Under the pieces are notes generated by a model. That model did no database searches and was not told the DNA's origin. It saw only the letters and a list, made by a program, of their open reading frames with translations. DNA of 64,000 nucleotides from CAVQCX01 sp963775335 (lineage in GTDB: Bacteria; Pseudomonadota; Gammaproteobacteria; Chromatiales; Chromatiaceae). Below are positions 16,736-25,408 of this stretch, piece after piece; the first letter of the stretch is position 1; the number at the start of each line of letters is the position of its first letter. The DNA lies in contig CAVZIJ010000003.1 in assembly GCA_963775335.1 (NCBI GenBank), positions 1,674,001-1,738,000 of the forward strand. Direction: 5' to 3'. Position numbers and translations under genes: made by a program.

Positions 16736-17779
16736 TCAGAGACGATTGTCCCGAACCAGCCCCGCGATCCGGTCCGCGGCAGCCGCACCCAGCTCCTCAT
16801 GCAGGTCCAGCATCTCGAGGGCCAGAGACCCCCAGTGCTCTCGGCCCACCTCGCTGATCGCCAGGATCGGCTCCGAATCGCCGGCCCGATCCCATTCCCG
16901 ATAGGCCCCGAGCAGCCCGGGAAAGATCTCCTTGCGCATGCCGGTCAGGCTGCCCGCATAGAAATGGATCGATTCTTCCCGGGCGTGCTCGACCAAGGCC
17001 GGCAGGGTCGAGATGCAGTCTGCGAGGTGGTCGCGTACCGCCCGCGCCATCAGCTCGGCGGGACTGTGACCCAGGTCGGCGAGCATGGGGTTCCAGCCGT
17101 CTCCCAACCGCTCGGCGGCCCGACATTCTCCCAACTCGTGCCAGAGCACGGCTTCGAGCTCACGCTCGGTCATCGCATCCAGAGAGCCGTTGAGATCGGC
17201 CTCGAAATCGTAGTAGCGCAGGGCACGACCCAGGGCATTGTCGGCCCGGCTCCAGCGCCAGTTCTCCAGCTTCTCCCAGAGCATCCGGCGCAGAGACTCG
17301 CGCCGCACGTAGATCGTGCGCCCACCGGTCATGGCCGGAGGGGCGGCCAGGTCACGAGCCAGCTCGCGACCGGACACCAGGACGGAGAACTCGCCCGGCT
17401 GCTCCCGACGCATCAGTCGGGCGAGAAAGAAATGGGGTCGCGCGCCCTGACCATAACCGCCGCTGTAGACCAGACCGTGGGGCAGAAGCGCTTCGTTGAC
17501 GGCCTCGCAATCGAACGGATCATAGACGCGCCCCTCGAGCTCGATGGGCTCGAAGTCGACCTCGCTCAGAGACTCCCAGAGCTGCTCGCGCTGGGCGAGC
17601 CAGGCGCCGATCTCCTCCTTGGCAAGCGGTGCGTCGTAGCCGAGGCCTTTCTCCCAGCGGTAGTATTCGCGCATCTTCATCAGATACACGCACATGCTGT
17701 AGTCGCCCCCATGTCGGGCATCGGCGATGTGGCAGTTCTTCTGCACGGCGCGGGTCAGGGACCGCAGAGCGGACGACAT
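16736..17779 (-). CDS. Sfum_1244-like conserved protein, function unknown
   Basis: 347 residues starting MSSALRSLTRAVQKNCHIAD. The opening NCHIADARHGGDYSMCVYLMKMREYYRWEKGL resembles the Sfum_1244-type family seen in anaerobic and sulfur bacteria. The middle holds a conserved histidine motif, LWHELGECRAAER. There is no membrane helix or signal peptide. The longer open frame upstream is rejected because it runs antisense through the next gene. Family name is from memory and only moderately sure. Confidence 0.6.
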   Translation of the reverse strand: MSSALRSLTRAVQKNCHIADARHGGDYSMCVYLMKMREYYRWEKGLGYDAPLAKEEIGAWLAQREQLWESLSEVDFEPIELEGRVYDPFDCEAVNEALLPHGLVYSGGYGQGARPHFFLARLMRREQPGEFSVLVSGRELARDLAAPPAMTGGRTIYVRRESLRRMLWEKLENWRWSRADNALGRALRYYDFEADLNGSLDAMTERELEAVLWHELGECRAAERLGDGWNPMLADLGHSPAELMARAVRDHLADCISTLPALVEHAREESIHFYAGSLTGMRKEIFPGLLGAYREWDRAGDSEPILAISEVGREHWGSLALEMLDLHEELGAAAADRIAGLVRDNRL

Positions 17780-17977
17780 GGCTTCACTCCTCAGTTCTGT
17801 TTCGCAGTCCTCCGACCGCACCCGCAGGTTGTCGGTTTCAACATGCCCTATTCCATAGTAAAATTCTAGGCTATTGACGGCTACGCTACCACGCGTCGGG
17901 ACCCCTGCCAACTCCGAGCCCACCGGGGTTCCACAGCAGGTCTCAAGTCCAGCCGTCCAGATCGGGAGAGCCCCAGA

Positions 17978-18532
17978 GTGGCGCTGAGAATCAAGAGTCA
18001 CTGGCATGACGAAGACCGCGAGCGGTCCCTGGAGGAGATCGGCGGGGCGCTGGGCATCAACGCCTGGCGCATCGCGCGGGACAAGGCGATCAATCTTCAC
18101 GGCAAGGACTTCGTCTATGAAGGCGATGAGCAGCGGATGGCCGTGATCCGCGAGTACCTGATCTTCCAGGTGCAGATCGTGGACCGCCTGTCCGCCGAGG
18201 TGCTGGAAGAGGCCGAGCGCCGTCGACTGATTACGGCCATGGCCCTGGGCGCGGCCGCCCAGGTCCAGAGCAACAGCGTCGATCTGTTCGGGGAGGGGGA
18301 CTACGGCAAGCCGTTCATCGAGGCCCTCAATCGCCGGGCCGCCGAGTACGCGGGGCTCAACTTCACCGACGAGGGTCCGAGCTACCCCTTTCTGCGGCTG
18401 GTCGGTTATGAGATCCAAGGGATCATGGGCTCTCGCGACCAGAACCGCTGGGTCATCGATCAAGTGATGGACAGCGACGGGCCGGAAATCTATAAGAAGC
18501 TGGCGCGAGCTTTCAGCGATCTGGTGGGTTAG
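17978..18532 (+). CDS. Unknown conserved-looking cytoplasmic protein
   Basis: 184 residues from a GTG start (MALRIKSHWHDEDRERSLEEIGG). It is rich in helices and has no cysteine-based or nucleotide-binding motif. It is divergent from the Sfum_1244-like gene across about 200 bases of control DNA, and convergent with the small gene at 18617. No family recognised. Confidence 0.7.
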   Translation: MALRIKSHWHDEDRERSLEEIGGALGINAWRIARDKAINLHGKDFVYEGDEQRMAVIREYLIFQVQIVDRLSAEVLEEAERRRLITAMALGAAAQVQSNSVDLFGEGDYGKPFIEALNRRAAEYAGLNFTDEGPSYPFLRLVGYEIQGIMGSRDQNRWVIDQVMDSDGPEIYKKLARAFSDLVG

Positions 18533-18560
18533 CGGGAGCGCTGGGCGGGATTGGACCCGG

Positions 18561-18590
18561 AAAAGAAAAAGGCGGGGTCGTCCCCGCCTC
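18561..18590. terminator. Bidirectional Rho-independent terminator
   Basis: Stem GGCGGGG (18571-18577) and CCCCGCC (18582-18588), loop TCGT. It is flanked on the left by AAAAGAAAAA, which gives a strong U-tract for the minus-strand gene 18617-18817, and on the right by TCTTTC for the plus-strand gene. Confidence 0.85.
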
Positions 18591-18616
18591 TTTCGCTGCC
18601 AAACCGCGCTGGCGCT

Positions 18617-18817
18617 TCAGTCCTTGCCGACCCAATCGTCGAGGTTGTCCAGGCTCTTTTCTTCGCCGTCCGCATACCCAGCCTCGTAGGCTTCGGTGAT
18701 CCGCTGCTCCTCGCGCTTCGGATTCTGGAGATAGCCGGCCTGCCAGCCCTGGATATACTCGTCGTCGACACCCATTTGTTCCATTTTGGTCACGGCGTCG
18801 TAGTAGGTCTGGTCCAT
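18617..18817 (-). CDS. Small acidic protein with repeated helix motif, unknown
   Basis: 66 residues, MDQTYYDAVTKMEQMGVDD then YIQGWQAGYLQNPKREEQRI and TEAYEAGYADGEEKSL. The paired patterns GWQAGYLQN and AYEAGYADG suggest two related helices. A clean terminator follows it, supporting a real, highly expressed small gene. Function unknown. Confidence 0.7.
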   Translation of the reverse strand: MDQTYYDAVTKMEQMGVDDEYIQGWQAGYLQNPKREEQRITEAYEAGYADGEEKSLDNLDDWVGKD

Positions 18818-19130
18818 AGTGGGTCTCCGCGTTGGTCGTGGTTGGAACTAAACCGTAATATTCTCACATGCCTCTGTTGCCTGGAGCAACCCAACCGCGG
18901 CGCGGGGATCGCGGGCTCGCTTGAGTCGAAAGACCCCGGTGTGTGAGGGGCCGCTAGAATACTGCTTTTTCTGCCACCTGACTACTGCGTCGCGCACCGG
19001 GGGACGGTGAAAACCGCTAGGATCGAGGGTTGATCTTTGGCTCGCCGCCGAGCATTCTGAGTGGCTCGGTTCCGTTCGTTCCGCAGCCACTTCGCCCCGC
19101 CCACCCGCACTCGGAGATGCAGCACCGACC
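18818..19130. other. Intergenic stretch without a recognised gene
   Basis: 313 bases between the divergent small gene and the MoxR-like gene. An AT-richer patch (TAAACCGTAATATTCTCA near 18848-18866) is a plausible promoter for the minus-strand gene. Nothing else stands out. Confidence 0.5.
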
Positions 19131-20177
19131 ATGCGCCCCGCCCAGCTACTGACCATTCTCGATCGCGAGTTCACCAGTACGAGAAGCGGCCATCACACTC
19201 CCGTGATGCTCTGGGGTCCACCCGGTGTCGGCAAGTCCCAGATGGTGGCCCAGACCGCGGCTAGACACCGCGTGCCGATGATCGACATCCGGCTGTCGCA
19301 AATGGAGCCGAGCGACCTGCGGGGCATCCCGTTTCGGGTCGGCGAGCACGTCGAATGGGCGGTGCCGGCGATGCTCCCGAGCGAGCAACGGCACGGTCCC
19401 GAGGGCATTCTGTTTCTCGACGAGATCACCTCGGCCCCTCCCAGCGTTTCCGCCGCCGCGTACCAGCTCATCCTCGACCGGCGCCTGGGGGCTTACGAGG
19501 TTCCGAGGGGCTGGGCGATATTCGCGGCGGGCAACCGCCAGGGCGACCGCGGCGTGACCTATGCGATGCCCTCGCCCCTGGCCAACCGGTTCTCCCACTT
19601 CGAGGTCGAGACCAACCTGGACGACTGGGCCGCCTGGGCCTACGCCAAGGGGATCGACGAGCGGGTTATCGGTTTTCTGCGGTTCCGCCCGGAGCTGCTC
19701 TTCGACTTCGACCCCGCTCAGAATCCCGTGGCGTTTCCGTCGCCGCGTTCCTGGGAGTTCGCCCACCGGGGGCTGCAGAAATTCGGTGACACCCCGGAGC
19801 TGCTGCAGGGGGCGCTACAGGCATGCGTCGGCCCCGCGGCGGGCGTCGAGCTCAACGCCTTCGTCAACAGCCTGGACCGTATGCCCGACCTGGACGCGAT
19901 CCTTCGCGGCGAGGAGGTCGCGGTCCCGCGCGAGATCGACTTGCAGTACGCGATCGCCGCCGCGCTGGTGGGACGCGCCATCAAGGCCAAGCAAGGCAGC
20001 GATGCCACGGGCGTCCTGGGCCATATCCTCGGCTATGCCCGTCGCTTTCCCCAGCGCGAGATGGGTGTGATGCTGGTCTCCGACATGCACCGAGCCATCG
20101 GCGAGCAGCTGTTCCAGGTACCGGAGTTCGCCGACTGGGCCAATACGGTCGCGGACGTGATGCTCTACGAGAGCTGA
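19131..20177 (+). CDS. MoxR-family AAA+ ATPase
   Basis: 348 residues. Walker A is GPPGVGKS (about residues 29-36), Walker B is ILFLDEIT, and sensor 1 lies in IFAAGNRQGDRG. MoxR proteins act as chaperones that activate or insert cofactors into partner proteins and are nearly always paired with a VWA-domain gene, which follows here after 21 bases. The client cannot be told from context. Confidence 0.92.
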   Translation: MRPAQLLTILDREFTSTRSGHHTPVMLWGPPGVGKSQMVAQTAARHRVPMIDIRLSQMEPSDLRGIPFRVGEHVEWAVPAMLPSEQRHGPEGILFLDEITSAPPSVSAAAYQLILDRRLGAYEVPRGWAIFAAGNRQGDRGVTYAMPSPLANRFSHFEVETNLDDWAAWAYAKGIDERVIGFLRFRPELLFDFDPAQNPVAFPSPRSWEFAHRGLQKFGDTPELLQGALQACVGPAAGVELNAFVNSLDRMPDLDAILRGEEVAVPREIDLQYAIAAALVGRAIKAKQGSDATGVLGHILGYARRFPQREMGVMLVSDMHRAIGEQLFQVPEFADWANTVADVMLYES

Positions 20178-20198
20178 GCTCGCCCTGGTGCCGCCCCC

Positions 20199-21482
20199 AT
20201 GAGCGATATCGAGACCAAGCTCGCGGCCGCCCGGACCCGCTTGATACTCGATAAGCCGTTTCTGGGGGCTCTGGTGCTGCGCCTGCCGATGATCGCGGCG
20301 CACGAGGGCTGGTGCCCGACCACCGCCACCGATGCCCGCAGCTTCTATTACAACCCGGAATACATCCGTGCCCTGAGCCTGGATCAGACCCAGTTCGTGC
20401 TGGCTCACGAGGCCCTGCATTGCGCGCTATCGCACTTTGCGCGCCGCCAACACAGGATTCAGCACCGCTGGGACCTCGCTTGTGACTTTGCAGTGAATCC
20501 GTTGCTGGCGGACGACGGGCTGCGGCCTCCTCCCAACGCCGTCATGGTGAGCCAGTACCAGGGCATGACCGCCGAGGAGATCTACCCGCTGCTGGACGAG
20601 AACGACCAGACCGAGACGCTGGACCGCCACGTCTACGACAGCGAGCAGCAGGGCGGGGGCCAGGCGCCTCCCCCTCCTGGAGACAAAGGCAAACGGAGGG
20701 GCCATGCCGACGAAGGCGGCGACCAGGAGAGCACCGGCGGCCCCGGGCGACCCGACCAAGACCCACAGTCGGGCGGTTCCGCTTCCGGTCAGCCGCAGGC
20801 CCAGAACGCGACAGGAAATGCCGCTTCGCGCCCCCCACCACTGACCCCGGACGAGCGCGAGACCCTGGCGGTGCAATGGCAGCAGCGCACCGCCGGCGCG
20901 GCGCAGCAGGCCCTGCAGGCGGGCAAGCTCGGCGGGGCCCTGGCCCGCATGATCGATCACCTGCTGCAACCGCAGCTGCCCTGGCGCATGCTGCTGGCCC
21001 GGTATATGAGCGGCGTCGCACGGGATGACTTCACCTACATGCGGCCATCCCGACGGGAAGGCACCGCCCTGCTGCCGAGCCTGCGCAGCGCCCAGGTGGA
21101 CCTAGTCGTGGCCATCGACACGAGCGGCTCGGTCAAGGACAATGAGATCCAGGAATTCATCACCGAGATAGAAGCCCTGAAGGGCCAGGCCCGTGCTCGC
21201 GTCACCTTGCTCGCCTGCGACGCCCAACTCGCCCAGGGCGTACCCTGGGTGTTCGAGCCCTGGGAAGAGCTACGCCTTCCCGCCTCGATCAAAGGCGGCG
21301 GAGGCACCGATTTCCGCCCGGTGTTCGACTGGGTGGAGCGTAATGGGCTGCGCCCGGATCTGCTGGTCTATTTCACCGACGCCGAGGGTGATCTTCCGGA
21401 GTGCGAGCCCGGCTATCCGGTGATCTGGCTCGTCAAAGGAAAGCAAAAGGTGCCCTGGGGCCAGCGCGTCCAGCTCAACTGA
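20199..21482 (+). CDS. VWA-like protein with N-terminal zinc-peptidase-like domain (DUF2201 type)
   Basis: 427 residues in three parts. The N-terminal domain carries HEALHCALSH (about 70-79), an HExxHxxxxH zinc signature; the middle is a low-complexity Gly/Pro/Gln linker (about 150-215); the C-terminal VWA domain has the MIDAS motif DTSGS in VVAIDTSGSVKD. It is the partner of the MoxR ATPase upstream, as in CbbQ/CbbO-like and RavA/ViaA-like pairs. Confidence 0.88.
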   Translation: MSDIETKLAAARTRLILDKPFLGALVLRLPMIAAHEGWCPTTATDARSFYYNPEYIRALSLDQTQFVLAHEALHCALSHFARRQHRIQHRWDLACDFAVNPLLADDGLRPPPNAVMVSQYQGMTAEEIYPLLDENDQTETLDRHVYDSEQQGGGQAPPPPGDKGKRRGHADEGGDQESTGGPGRPDQDPQSGGSASGQPQAQNATGNAASRPPPLTPDERETLAVQWQQRTAGAAQQALQAGKLGGALARMIDHLLQPQLPWRMLLARYMSGVARDDFTYMRPSRREGTALLPSLRSAQVDLVVAIDTSGSVKDNEIQEFITEIEALKGQARARVTLLACDAQLAQGVPWVFEPWEELRLPASIKGGGGTDFRPVFDWVERNGLRPDLLVYFTDAEGDLPECEPGYPVIWLVKGKQKVPWGQRVQLN

Positions 21483-21546
21483 CCGGGGAGCACACCGGCA
21501 CGGCAGTATCTCGGAACCGTTGTCTTCACCCAGAGTCTTCATATCC

Positions 21547-23061
21547 ATGCCCGCCAATCGCACGCTTGCACGCCGCCTGGCCCTGAGCCTCGCTTTGTCG
21601 ATTGCCCTGGCCTTACCGCCCGCGGCCATCCCCGCTCCGCCCGACGCCCAGGAGAGTGCGCCGCCGGATATCGAGCTGCCGGACATGGGAGACTCCTCGG
21701 ACACCGTTCTGACACCCGCCGCCCAGAAGCGCTTGGGCGAGACGTTCATGCGCAGCATTCGCGCCGATCACCCCGTGGTGGACGATCCGCTGCTCGCCGG
21801 CTACATCGAATCGCTGGGGCAGCGGATCGCCGCTGTCACGCCTGACGGCGCGACCGGATTTCATTACTTCCTCATCGACGAGCCGGTCGTCAATGCCTTC
21901 GCCGGACCCGGAGGTTATATCGGGGTCTACTCAGGCCTGGTGCTGACGACGGAATCCGAGAGCGAGCTCGCGGCGGTCATGGCCCACGAGACCGCGCACA
22001 TCGAGCAGAAGCACCTGATGCGCGCGTTTCAGGACATCAACCGCTTGAGCATCCCGGCAGCCGCGGTCATGCTGGCCGCCGTGGTGGCTGGCATGAAAGG
22101 CGCACCGGGCGAGGTCACCTCGGCGGCCATCGCCGGCGTCCAAGCCGGCGTCGCGCAGCACCAGATCAACTTCACCCGCCACGACGAGGAAGAGGCGGAC
22201 CGGGTCGGCATGGAGCTCCTGACTCAGGCCGGCTTCGATCCGCGAGCCATGCCGGTGTTCTTCGAGCGTCTGGGCAGACTCTCCCACAGCACCGGGACCG
22301 AGGTACCGGAGCTCCTGCGCGACCACCCGGTCACGGCCAACCGGATCGCCGATTCCATGGGGCGCGCGGATGCCTACCCATACCGCCAGTATCCGGACAG
22401 CCTGGAGTACTACCTGGTGCGCAGCGCCCTCAAGGCGCAACAGTTCAAAGACCCGGCCGATGCGGTGCAGTTCTTCCGGCGCTCGCTGCAGGACGGACGC
22501 TACCGCAGCGAGGTCGGGCAGCGCTATGGCTATGCCCTGGCCCTGATCAAGGCGGAGCGGTATCAGGAGGCCCGGGCCCAGGTCGACCGGCTGAACGCCA
22601 TCGATCGAGATCGAGTCGACTTCGCCATTCTCGACGCGCATCTGCTCAAGCTCACAGGACAGACGGACAAGGGTCTCGCGCGCTATGCCTCCACGCTCAA
22701 GACCCATCCCGACAGCTATCCGTTGATCGTGAGTTACGCCGAAGACCTCCTGGATGCCCATCGCCCAGGCGAAGCGAAGAATCTGGTCGAACATCTGGTG
22801 CGTCAAAAGTCCAACGATGCCGCACTCTATCGCCTGCTGTCGAGGGCGGCCGCCGCACAGGGCGATGACCCCGTAAGTCACCAGCAGCTAGCCGAGTATT
22901 ACTATTACAGCGGCGAGTACGAAGCGGCGATCCGACAGCTGGAGATCGGGCTCAATGACCCCAAGGCCGGATATTTCGTCAGCGCCCAGATGGCTGCCCG
23001 GCTGAAACAGGTGCGCCAGGAATGGGCCGATCTCAAGAACGCCAAAGAGAAGATCAAGTGA
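21547..23061 (+). CDS. bepA: BepA-like periplasmic M48 metalloprotease with TPR tail
   Basis: About 504 residues from the ATG at 21547 (MPANRTLARRLALSL); a TTG at 21520 is possible but less likely. A hydrophobic signal peptide ends near AIPAPPDA. The zinc site is HETAHIEQKH with the distal Glu in EEEADRVGMEL. The C-terminal half is helical with TPR-type repeats. BepA checks and degrades stalled outer-membrane LptD/BamA substrates in the periplasm. Confidence 0.9.
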   Translation: MPANRTLARRLALSLALSIALALPPAAIPAPPDAQESAPPDIELPDMGDSSDTVLTPAAQKRLGETFMRSIRADHPVVDDPLLAGYIESLGQRIAAVTPDGATGFHYFLIDEPVVNAFAGPGGYIGVYSGLVLTTESESELAAVMAHETAHIEQKHLMRAFQDINRLSIPAAAVMLAAVVAGMKGAPGEVTSAAIAGVQAGVAQHQINFTRHDEEEADRVGMELLTQAGFDPRAMPVFFERLGRLSHSTGTEVPELLRDHPVTANRIADSMGRADAYPYRQYPDSLEYYLVRSALKAQQFKDPADAVQFFRRSLQDGRYRSEVGQRYGYALALIKAERYQEARAQVDRLNAIDRDRVDFAILDAHLLKLTGQTDKGLARYASTLKTHPDSYPLIVSYAEDLLDAHRPGEAKNLVEHLVRQKSNDAALYRLLSRAAAAQGDDPVSHQQLAEYYYYSGEYEAAIRQLEIGLNDPKAGYFVSAQMAARLKQVRQEWADLKNAKEKIK

Positions 23062-23358
23062 GCGGCGCCGCACAATTCGACCGGCCCGCACAAGCCTGCA
23101 ACAGTTGATCACCCGATAATATCTATGGTGTTTTGCTTGCCGCTTGCAGACCCTGTGGCTGATAACGGCAGAGACGCGCATTTGCGGGCGTGCTCACCTC
23201 CGAGCGGCCCGCTCCAAGGCGCGACCGGGATCGATTCAAAGATTCGGATTGGGTCGCTAAGCGACCATTGCAGCCACGCGGAAGATGCTCCCGACAAGGT
23301 CATCGCCAAGGGGGACGCCGTCCGGGAGCCGCGGCCCTCGTCGAACCAGGAGATACAG

Positions 23359-23841
23359 ATGGCCATCAGCATCAAACGTAGAATCTTTCTCAAGGGTTCA
23401 CTTGCTGCCAGTGCCGTCGCCATGGCCGCGGGAACGGGCCTGCTGACGCCACGCGCTGTTCTCGCCGCCTGGCCCGAGGGTGCCTTCGCGGCCAAGGCCA
23501 TGCCGGATGCCCTCTCGGCGCTTCTCGGCGTTACCGACGCTGCGAAGAGCGGCGACATCAAGGTCACCGCCGGTGATAGCGGTGAGGCCCGGGACGGCGG
23601 CCAGGTCAAGGTACACGTGGAAACAGGCATGGCCGATGTAACACGGATTGCGATCCTCGCCCCGGGCAACCCCTTCCCGCTCCTGGGCGCTTTCGACCTT
23701 GGCGACGGCGCCCTGGGCTACGCCGAGACCCGCGTCAAGCTGGCCAAGTCTGGCGATCTGATAGCGGTCGTGAAGGCAGGCGGCAAGCTGTACAGCGCGA
23801 GTACCAGTGTTCGGGTCGTCTCCAGTGGCTGCGACAGCTGA
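23359..23841 (+). CDS. soxY: SoxY, thiosulfate-oxidation sulfur carrier with variant C-terminus
   Basis: Covalently carries sulfur intermediates during periplasmic thiosulfate oxidation. 160 residues from the ATG after an AGGAGATACAG site. A Tat signal (KRRIFLKG followed by a hydrophobic stretch to AVLAAWPEG) is visible. The swinging-arm cysteine is Cys158, but the tail reads SSGCDS where the family has GGCGG. soxZ follows after 52 bases. No soxXAB or soxCD is in the window, as expected when soxYZ and dsr coexist. Confidence 0.93.
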   Translation: MAISIKRRIFLKGSLAASAVAMAAGTGLLTPRAVLAAWPEGAFAAKAMPDALSALLGVTDAAKSGDIKVTAGDSGEARDGGQVKVHVETGMADVTRIAILAPGNPFPLLGAFDLGDGALGYAETRVKLAKSGDLIAVVKAGGKLYSASTSVRVVSSGCDS

Positions 23842-23893
23842 CGGGCCCACTTCGGTATTGATCCGCGGAAATCCCCAGTAAAGGTATCACTCC

Positions 23894-24205
23894 ATGTCGA
23901 CCATCCGACTCAAAGCCGTAGCCAACGGGGATCTGGTGACCGTAAAGGCGCTGATTGTCCACCCCATGCAGATCGCCGTCGAAAAAGACGAGAAAACCGG
24001 CCAACCGATCCCCGCCCACTTCATCGAAGAGGTCGTCTGCGAGCACAAGGGCAAGGTCGTAATGACGGCCCTGTGGAGTCAGGCGATATCCAAGAACCCC
24101 TACTTCTCCTGCAAGTTCAAGGGTGGCGCCAAGGGCGACCTCATCAAGCTTTCCTGGACCGACAATACCGGCCAGAGCGACAGTGATGAGAAGCCTATCG
24201 AGTAG
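23894..24205 (+). CDS. soxZ: SoxZ, partner of SoxY
   Basis: 103 residues, MSTIRLKAVANGDLVTVKAL, with the family blocks HPMQIAVEKDEKTGQPIPAHFI, SKNPYFSCKFKGGAKGD and the tail DNTGQSDSDEKPIE. It has no signal peptide because it is exported as a complex with SoxY through Tat. A weak hairpin (CCCTC/GAGGG, 24207-24220) follows without a T-run. Confidence 0.95.
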   Translation: MSTIRLKAVANGDLVTVKALIVHPMQIAVEKDEKTGQPIPAHFIEEVVCEHKGKVVMTALWSQAISKNPYFSCKFKGGAKGDLIKLSWTDNTGQSDSDEKPIE

Positions 24206-24341
24206 CCCCTCGGATGAGGGACACCGGTAATCCGTCTCGCGTCAATGACCACCTAGTGCCTGATTGGAAGCGATCTCGTCATCCCCCGCGAGCGGCCTTG
24301 CTGTCCGAAGTGCCTGCCGGCAAGGAGAACCCGATTACAGC

Positions 24342-25274
24342 CTAACCGGATCGGGCCTTTCCGTTGCGGCCACGACGGAAAGGGGCTGGGCGCCGGTAGG
24401 GGTTGGGCGCGCCACCCGGGTGCCGCTTGAACCGGCGGTAGCCCCACTGGTACTGCTCCGGACATAGTCGCACGCAGTCCTCGACCCCCCGATTGAGCGC
24501 CGCGGCCGCCACCGCCGGATCGGCGTCGGCGATCCCTTGGGGCGCGGCGAGCCAGTGGATGCGGTACCCGGGCGCGCCGCGAAGACGCTCGGCGAAGCAG
24601 AACACCACGCTGGCGCCGCTCTTGCGCGCAAGCCGGCCAAGTAGGGTCATCGTCAGGGCGGGAATGCCGAAGAATGGCGCGAACGCGCCGGAGGCATCGG
24701 AGTGCGGCTCCTGATCCGGCAGTATCCCCGCCACCTCGCCGCGCCTCAGGGCGTCATAGAGTGCCCTCACCCCCCTCGCGCCGACCGGAACGAGTCGCGC
24801 GCCCCCGGAGCTGCGTCCGCGCTGCATCAGCGGACCCAGAAACGCTTGGCGGGGCGGCCGGTAGAGCGAGGTGGTCGGACCGAGATGCTGCAGATAAAGG
24901 CCGACAATCTCCCAGTTCCCCAGGTGCGGGGCTGCGACGATCACGCCCCGTGCACGGGCCCGAGCCGCCTCGAACACGTCCCTCCCCCGCTCTTCCCGCA
25001 CCATCCCCGTCGAGAAGCTCATGGGCCGGCTCCAAATGCCTGGCATCTCGGCAAGCGTCTTGGCACTCTCCACCAGACTGCGGCTCGCCAGGCGGCACCG
25101 CTCTCGGGCCGAGAGCTCGGGAAAGCACAGTCCCACATTGGTCAGCGCATAGCGACGCTCCGCGATCCGCAGCCGGAATGCCACCCACCCTGCCACCGCA
25201 CCGATCCCGCGCAGCATCCCGAACGGCAGCACCGACAGCAGCTGGACGACCCTGAAAATCAAGCGATCGCGCAT
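24342..25274 (-). CDS. LpxL/HtrB-type lipid A acyltransferase
   Basis: 310 residues. The N-terminal hydrophobic segment is VVQLLSVLPFGMLRGIGAVAGW. The catalytic H-x4-E motif is APHLGNWE, and QYQWGYRRFKRHPGG near the C-terminus is typical of this family. It transfers a late acyl chain to lipid A precursor at the inner membrane. The start codon lies in a short region now interrupted by an IS element at 25409. Confidence 0.9.
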   Translation of the reverse strand: MRDRLIFRVVQLLSVLPFGMLRGIGAVAGWVAFRLRIAERRYALTNVGLCFPELSARERCRLASRSLVESAKTLAEMPGIWSRPMSFSTGMVREERGRDVFEAARARARGVIVAAPHLGNWEIVGLYLQHLGPTTSLYRPPRQAFLGPLMQRGRSSGGARLVPVGARGVRALYDALRRGEVAGILPDQEPHSDASGAFAPFFGIPALTMTLLGRLARKSGASVVFCFAERLRGAPGYRIHWLAAPQGIADADPAVAAAALNRGVEDCVRLCPEQYQWGYRRFKRHPGGAPNPYRRPAPFRRGRNGKARSG

Positions 25275-25400
25275 GTTCCCCCCATCCCAGGCTCATCAGG
25301 ACGCCGGCGGCCATGAACGACCGGATGAAGAATCCGGAGCACCGGAGAGGCCACCGATGGGCTCCTCCTCGGCTTCGGCGGGCGCATTATAAGCGAGCTG

Positions 25401-25408
25401 CTAGTCTA
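25401..25408. repeat. Target-site duplication, left copy
   Basis: CTAGTCTA directly precedes the left end of the IS4-type element. The identical octamer lies at 27058-27065 directly after the right end. Confidence 0.9.

Noticed and set aside
16736..18463. 575-codon version of the Sfum_1244-like protein
   Set aside because: The extra N-terminus is antisense to the gene at 17978; the internal ATG at 17779 gives the natural protein start.
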